A stretch of 64,000 nucleotides of DNA from Acanthornis magna. Taxonomy: Eukaryota > Chordata > Aves > Passeriformes > Acanthizidae. Below, in pieces: positions 59,104-64,000 of the stretch. The stretch is from assembly GCA_036785705.1 (NCBI GenBank), contig JAWUZG010000014.1, forward strand, positions 124,001-188,000. Direction: 5' to 3'. The notes under the pieces were generated by a model. That model worked only from the letters and a program-made list of their open reading frames with translations, ran no database searches and was not told the DNA's origin. How positions within the stretch are numbered: position 1 is the stretch's first letter; every line of letters starts with the position of its first letter. A program made the position numbers and the translations under genes.

Positions 59104-59890
59104 TAGGGATCATTGAAGTACGTGACACCCTGAGATTAACCTGGAAAACTGATACACCTATTTGGGTGGATCAATGGTCCCTGCCATTACCTAAACTGCA
59201 TGCACTCACTGAATTAGTCCAGGAACAGCTTCAAAAAGGACACATGGTTCCCTCCACCAGTCCTTGCAATTCACCTGTGTTTGTAATCAAAAAACAATCT
59301 GGCAACTGGCGCTTGTTCCATGACCTCCGAAAAATTGATGCTGCTATGGAGGATATGGGAGCACTGCAACCTGGCCTCCCATCTCCTACCATGATCCCTC
59401 GAGATTAGCATTTGACAGTTATTGATCTAAAAGACTGTTTTTTTGATATCCCCTTGCATCCTGAGGATGCACCAAAATTTGCCTTTTCTGTCCCAAGCAC
59501 CAGTATGCAAGTACCCTTGCAAAGGTATCACTGGGTTGTCCTGCCCCAAAGCATGAAAAATAGCCCCACTGTTTGCCAGTGGTTTGTTGCAAAAATTCTC
59601 AGCCCCATTCGTCGGGACATGCCTGACACTCTTTTATATCATGACATGGATGACATTCTAATTGCTGCAGAAAAACAAGAAGTTATGGAGAAAGGCCTAG
59701 CCCTTGTCAGCAATGCTGTAACCCAAGCAGGACTTTGTGTTGCTCCTGAAAAAGGTCAGCATCAACCCCCTTGGAAATACCTTGGCTGGCGAATTAAGAC
59801 CCAGAGGATTTCCCCTCAGCCCTTACAAATTCAAACCAACATTTGTACTTTGCATGATGCTCAAAAACTTTTAGGAACAATTAATTGATT
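59104..59890 (+). pseudogene. pol: Reverse transcriptase domain of pol, disrupted
   Basis: Starts in a frame different from protease, as usual for pro-pol. Recognised in order: [27 protein letters not shown], a TAG at 59406-59408, TVIDLKDCFFDIPLHPEDAP (motif A), LPQSMKNSP (motif B, where the usual Gly is Ser) and HDMDDILIA (motif C at 59643-59654, with Asp where YMDD has Tyr), then KYLGWRI. The domain ends at a TGA (59886-59888). The two Asp of motif C remain, but the stop and changed motifs make it inactive. Confidence 0.88.
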
Positions 59891-60905
59891 TCGTTCCTTG
59901 TTATGAATCTCAAATGCAGATTTAAGCCCTCTGTTTGCTCTGTTAAAAGGGGAAGCAGATTTATTATCGCCTCAGCAGCTTACACTGGAAGCTTGCCAAG
60001 CATTACAAAAAGTAGCTGATGCTATTTCAAATCTACAAGCAGCCCGATGGGCTCCTGATTTGCCCTTTTCTCTAATAATTTCAAATCCAGGCAAGCAGCC
60101 CCATGCCTTCATTTTTCAGTGGGACCCTAATTTGCCAGACCCTTTAGTAATTATTGAATGGATTTTTCTGCCGCATCATATGCCCAAAACAATCAGCACT
60201 CAACATGAAATGTTTGCTCTGCTCATTGTAAAAGCTAGACAAAGGCTTGTCACACTTGCAAGTGTTGATTTCAGTTTGATTTGTTCGCCTGTTACTATTG
60301 TTTACTTACAGTGGCTACTTCAAGAGTGTGAAGTGTTTCAAATGGCTCTCACCGACTTCTCTGGACAACTTTCCACACACCCTGCAAAGCACAAGCTCGT
60401 GTCAGCCGATTTTCGTCTCTTAACATAACCCAAGAGAAGCAAAATCCCATTGCAAGCATTAACTGTTTTTACAGATGGATCGGGCCGCACTCACAAGTTG
60501 GTAATACTGTGGTGGGAGTCAAATCTCAATTGATGGGACTCAGATGTCATCACTGTTTCAGGATCCCCTCAAATTGCTGAATTAGCAGCTGTCGTATGAG
60601 CCTTTAAATGCTGGTCTGTTCCTTTAAACATCATAACTGATTCTGCTTATGTTGCAGGACTCGTAGAAAGAGCTGAAGCTGCTGTGTTAAAAGATGTGTC
60701 TAATGCAAATTCATTTTATTGGTTACAGCAACTTGTTTTCCTTTTAGATAACAGAAAAGAGTCATATTTTGTAATGCATGTTAGATCTCATACTACTTTA
60801 CCTGGTTTTATTGCAGAAGGAAATCGCCAAGCAGACCTACTAACACTGCCTGCACAGGTGGTACCTGATCGTTTTCCCCAAGCAAAAATCAGTCACTCAT
60901 TTTTA
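59891..60905 (+). pseudogene. pol: RT connection and RNase H region of pol, disrupted
   Basis: Continues in the RT frame. Stops lie at 59904-59906 (TGA), 60426-60428 (TAA), 60531-60533 (TGA) and 60597-60599 (TGA). RNase H is recognised by TDGSG with Asp at 60474-60476, IAEL with Glu at 60579-60581, ITDSAY with Asp at 60639-60641, and HVRSHTTLPGFIAEGN near 60780-60830. The catalytic acidic residues are kept although the frame is broken four times. A one-base frameshift near 60900 separates it from integrase. Confidence 0.85.
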
Positions 60906-61651
60906 ACCAAAATGCTGCTGCACTGGCAAGAATTTTCGCTTTACCTTCTCGCCAAGCCTCTAGCATTGTGGCTGTGTGCCCAGACTGCCAAAGGCACTCC
61001 TTTCCCTCTCTAGCTGGAGATGTTAACCCGAGAGGACTCCAAAGCCTCGAAATCTGGCAAACAGATGTTACTCATTTTCCCGAATTTGGCAGACTTAAAT
61101 ATATACATTCCTCTACAGACACCTTCTCAGGTGCCTTGTTTGCCTCCTGTCATACAGGAGAATCAGCAAAAGATGTTCCTCATCACTTTGCAGGTGCCTT
61201 TGCAGTCTTGGGAATTCCCTCACAGATTAAAACTAATAATGGCCCAGCGTATATTTCCCAGAGAGCTGCAAATTTTCTTGCCCTCTGGGCAGTGATACAC
61301 AAAACTGGAATTCCTCATTCCTCAACAGGCCAAGCTATCATCGAAAGAGCCCATTGCTCACTTAAACGTCTTTTATTACAACAAAAAGGGGGAATGGGGA
61401 ATGCCACTCCAGCTGAATGATTACAGAAAGCATTGTATGTTTTTAATTTCTTAAATTGTTCCCTAACGGATCCCAACCCTCCAATTGTTAGGCACTTCGG
61501 CAATAACCGACAGTTAGAAGTCAAACAGAAAGCCCCAGTCCTTGTGAAGGACCCGGAAACAGGTGAGATCATGGGACCTATCCCCCATCACATGGGGAAG
61601 GGGTTTTGCCTGTGTTTCCGCAGAGACTGGCCCGAAGTGGATCCCAGCTAG
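60890..61651 (+). pseudogene. pol: Integrase domain of pol, catalytic Asp lost
   Basis: After the frameshift the sequence shows the Cys pair of the zinc-binding region (VAVCPDCQRHSF) and the core with QTDVTHF (Asp 61064-61066), KTNNGPAYIS (the second catalytic position 61235-61237 is AAT, Asn) and QAIIERAH (Glu 61343-61345). The spacing of 57 and 36 codons equals that of avian sarcoma/leukosis virus integrase. A TGA at 61418-61420 interrupts the frame. The C-terminal domain continues in frame to TAG at 61649-61651. The Asp-to-Asn change alone should abolish strand transfer. Confidence 0.88.
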
Positions 61652-61903
61652 AACGTGAAGAACGTGAAACCCTTCAGAGAATCCTTGAATACCTCCTCTG
61701 AGGATCCTGAAAATCCTGACCACCCTGGCACATTACCAGAGGAAATCCCAGCCGTCCCAGCCTCGGCCTCAGTTCCAGAGATCTGCCAAGTCACCTCCTT
61801 GGCCCTGGCAGAAGTCATATCCACCTGACTACCATCTTAACCAACTTTTACTTAACTCCAGAGGAATTATAGACTTTACACACTCTTCAACTTCAGTGGA
61901 TGA
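61652..61903 (+). other. Spacer between pol and the Cys-rich frame
   Basis: One frame is open from the end of integrase to about 61828 and is Glu/Pro/Ser-rich (SEDPENPDHPG). A good splice-acceptor-like site (pyrimidine-rich, ending ACTCCAG) ends at 61861. The bases after it are in frame with the Cys-rich ORF but meet a TGA at 61901-61903. Confidence 0.5.
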
Positions 61904-62215
61904 CCCACTCCAGATACAGTACAATCAATAATCTCCAGCCAGGTCTCAATTCGTGAGCAGCACTGGAAACGGTTTAAAGAAAAAACTGAACTAGAAAATA
62001 ACCCTATACCCTGTTTTATATGTAAAGATTATTCCCAACAAGTGTGGGTTTTGTGTCACTGTAGAAAGTGTCACAGGCGGTGGTATTGCATATCACATCA
62101 CCGCTGTGCCCACTGCCCACAGTGTGATCCTTTGTGCTATTCTTATGGTAACTGCATCATTTTAAAATTTTTGTATGGACAAGGATATGGCTGGCTCCCA
62201 AATTGGTACTTTTGA
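61904..62215 (+). CDS. Cys/His-rich reading frame between pol and env (possible accessory exon)
   Basis: An open frame of 103 codons lacking any ATG, from the TGA at 61901-61903 to TGA at 62213-62215. It overlaps the env start by 41 bases in another frame. After a basic/acidic lead (WKRFKEKTELE) it holds 11 Cys and 5 His in 48 residues (62012-62155), spaced CX2C-X10-CHCX2CH-X4-C-X2-HHXC-XHC-X2-C-X3-C-X5-C, then an aromatic/Gly tail (YGQGYGWLPNWYF). The pattern implies several bound zinc ions. A short spliced regulatory protein exon, or a decayed part of the env leader, are possible origins. I do not recognise the family. The absence of a start codon and the dead state of the rest of the provirus mean it may not be made. 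Confidence 0.45.
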   Translation, partial: PTPDTVQSIISSQVSIREQHWKRFKEKTELENNPIPCFICKDYSQQVWVLCHCRKCHRRWYCISHHRCAHCPQCDPLCYSYGNCIILKFLYGQGYGWLPNWYF

Positions 62216-63641
62216 GACCCAGATCCGCCTTGTCAGTTTGGTCCTCCTAGTAGGACTCCTTCTCAACGAAGGAGAGGTGGCTGCGATGCCACCCCTTCCA
62301 GAACGCAATGTTTGGCTTACGCTGGCTGAAGCTTTAAACGAATCCACGCTGTGCCTTTCCATGACCTCCCCTGGTGACCCTTTCCAAACCTGTCTGGTGG
62401 CCATACCTCTAGTGAAAAGTGAATGGGATGCTTTGTACAATTTAACAGTCAGGAGAGAGTGCACTGCTATAGGTCGAATTGAGCCAATCTGGTGGTGCCG
62501 AGAAACTTGGCGCAAAAAAGCTGGTGAACCAGCCGCATGGTACTTCTCTGACAACACAGGATTAGGAGTAAAGAAGGCTCTTAATTTTCCCCCCCTCTCT
62601 ATGCCACCCCAAGAATTAGATATTTTTGGATCCATGCAATCTTTTGTGTGTTTCTATCTAAATTATACTGCCAGAAATCCTGACAAAAAATTTGGCCTTG
62701 ACATTTCAGGAACAGGAATTTACACCAATGCCTCTGCCTGGTGCAATCATACTTTGCCCCAACCAATTACTCCCAGAAGCATTGCTATTGGGTTGTTAGA
62801 CAATATCTTTTTAATATGTGGAAACACAGCTTGGAAGGGAATACCAGGAAAAGCTGTAGGAGGTCCTTGCACTTTCCAGCGACTAACCATGTTTCACTCT
62901 TTCCAATCTTTTCAAGGAAGCTTACCACCTTTGTACAAGCGCACAAAACGCAGCACTCACACATACAGTCAGGATTGTGATGGCAATGTGGAATCTTGGA
63001 ACCTAGGAGCCCGAGTGTTTGCTGCTATCATCCCATCTATTGGAACGGCACATGCACTGAAAACACTGAATAACCTTGGCTGCTAGCTTGCAAAACCAAC
63101 TAATGCTACTGGCTCTGCTTTAACAGGCTTACTAACTGATGCTGATAGCGTAAGACATGCTACACTGCAAAATAGAGCTGCAATTGATTTCTTGCTTTTA
63201 GCACACGGGCACGGTTGTGATGATTTTGAAGACTTATGCTGCATGAACCTGTCTGACCTCTCTTTGTCTATCCATGCTAACATACAGGCCCTTCGAGAGA
63301 GTGTCACCAAACTGAGAGTTGTAGGTGACAACGACTGCCTTGGAAACCTGCTTGGAGGATGGGGACTGACTGGCTGGCTCAAGCACTTAGCTAAAACAGG
63401 AATTTATGCTTTAGCCGTTTTGTTGCTTATGATGCTTTGTTTGCCATGTGTTTTGCAATGCGTTCAGAAACTAATTGACAAGTCAGCAAAGAAAATCTTG
63501 CTTGTGGAAAAAAAAGGGGGAGATGTGGAGTTCCAGCTAGAAAGCAGAAGTGAGAGCACTGCTAAACTCATGTCAGAAGTGAACGCAGAAACACTGCAAG
63601 GTCGCAAACCATGGCAAGCGGTGCGGCCTACCACAAAATAG
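62175..63641 (+). pseudogene. env: env, alpha/gamma-type TM, open except for one stop
   Basis: A single frame of 488 codons broken only by TAG at 63084-63086. The N-terminus has a hydrophobic signal (LVSLVLLVGLLL). The surface subunit carries several N-glycosylation sequons (NES, NLT, NYT, NAS, NHT) and ends in RTKR (62940-62951), a furin-type site. The transmembrane subunit has a small hydrophobic Ala/Gly/Ile segment (ARVFAAIIPSIGTA), an LQNRAAIDFLL immunosuppressive-domain-like segment, a CX6CC motif (CDDFEDLCC), and a membrane anchor (IYALAVLLLMMLCLPCVLQC). The end overlaps the polypurine tract and the first 118 bases of the LTR. CX6CC places it with alpha/gamma-type envelopes although the pol is class II. 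The stop lies between the fusion-peptide region and the heptad/ISD region, so only a truncated surface-type product is expected. Confidence 0.88.
63506..63523 (+). promoter_or_regulatory. Polypurine tract
   Basis: GGAAAAAAAAGGGGGAGA immediately before TGTGGAG. It primes plus-strand DNA synthesis and defines the 3' LTR start. Confidence 0.9.
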
Positions 63642-63884
63642 AGAGCATAAGAGAAAAGCATGTTAGGTATGTACCTGTACTGGTTAGTGCTAGCTTCTAG
63701 CTCTGCGATGTTATGAAAAACATAGATAAGGTTGTTATAGTGATCACTGCTTATATAAGAATCTGTTTTTAGCTACTGCTGAAAAGGTATAAATACGCAG
63801 CTCTGTATCAATAAAATCAGCTTTTTCCATCCAATGCAATCTGTCCCGTCTGTTCCATTGCCAACCACCACACGTCACGCGGCA
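63524..63884 (+). mobile_element. 3' LTR of the class II provirus
   Basis: 361 bp, the same length as the 5' LTR. TATAAAT box at 63788-63794, AATAAA at 63810-63815. The right boundary is uncertain by a few bases, because homology to the zinc-finger upstream region begins at about ggcagt (63881). Confidence 0.88.
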
Positions 63885-64000
63885 GTCACCGAGTGCTTTG
63901 CGTCTGTAAAATCCTCCAAAAATCAAGAGTGATCCCAAAAAAAGCCTCTCAGGAGTTCCCCTTTTCCAGTCTCCTGTCTTTGGGGTGCTGGGGTTTCCCC
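63885..64000. repeat. Start of a paralogous zinc-finger upstream segment
   Basis: About 115 bp align with 52727-52843 (ATAAAATCCTCCAAATATGA versus GTAAAATCCTCCAAAAATCA, then a shared AGGAGTTCCCC and CTGTCTTTGGGGTGCTGGGG). The provirus therefore lies beside a second copy of the zinc-finger 5' region. The window ends before any gene. Confidence 0.8.

Overview
The window looks like a piece of a songbird (passerine) genome. Four things suggest this: avian class II endogenous retroviruses (one with a tRNA-Trp-type primer site), a CR1-type LINE fragment, a C2H2 zinc-finger gene of the multicopy bird type, and two broken MHC class II beta pieces (a leader exon and part of a beta-1 exon). There is no intact conventional protein-coding gene. 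MHC-II debris, zinc fingers, ERVs and a long satellite together suggest an MHC-bearing or otherwise repeat-rich microchromosome. That placement is inference.

Positions 1-37642 are a macrosatellite: head-to-tail copies of a ~3782 bp GC-rich monomer, ten in the window, and the array continues beyond the left edge. Single-base markers show a higher-order structure. Copies 3, 4 and 5 match copies 7, 8 and 9 at every marker I compared, with an exact offset of 15130 bp (four monomers). Two markers also alternate copy by copy, implying an older two-monomer stage. Each monomer carries an antisense, dead ERV-L-like integrase remnant, a degenerate minisatellite built on TGTGATGTCACA, and an AT-rich block. 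The homogenised array stops abruptly near 37643. A diverging eleventh copy runs to about 39789, followed by a ~38 bp minisatellite (39867-40557).

Positions 40558-50140 hold a CR1 fragment, a T/G-rich low-complexity tract, and minus-strand retroviral material: a solo-type LTR, a second different LTR with polypurine tract and possible env tail, about 4 kb of AT-rich sequence without recognisable genes, then gag remnant, tRNA-Trp primer site and a third LTR. The outer LTRs are not homologous, so this is a composite, not one simple provirus.

Positions 50141-56880 hold an MHC class II beta exon-2-like fragment (+), a two-exon zinc-finger gene (-) with an in-frame stop and a frameshift, an orphan MHC class II beta leader exon (-), an internal duplication, an ERV-L-type LTR, and a dispersed partial copy of the macrosatellite monomer.

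Positions 56881-63884 are a class II (alpha/beta-retrovirus-like) provirus on the plus strand with 361 bp LTRs that differ by roughly 13 percent. Gag lacks a recognisable capsid region, protease, RT and integrase carry changed catalytic motifs, and pol has several stops. Env is open except for one stop. Between pol and env lies an ATG-less reading frame with 11 Cys and 5 His in 48 residues, the most unusual coding signal in the window. The last ~115 bases are homologous to sequence just upstream of the zinc-finger gene, so a paralogous segment begins at the right edge.
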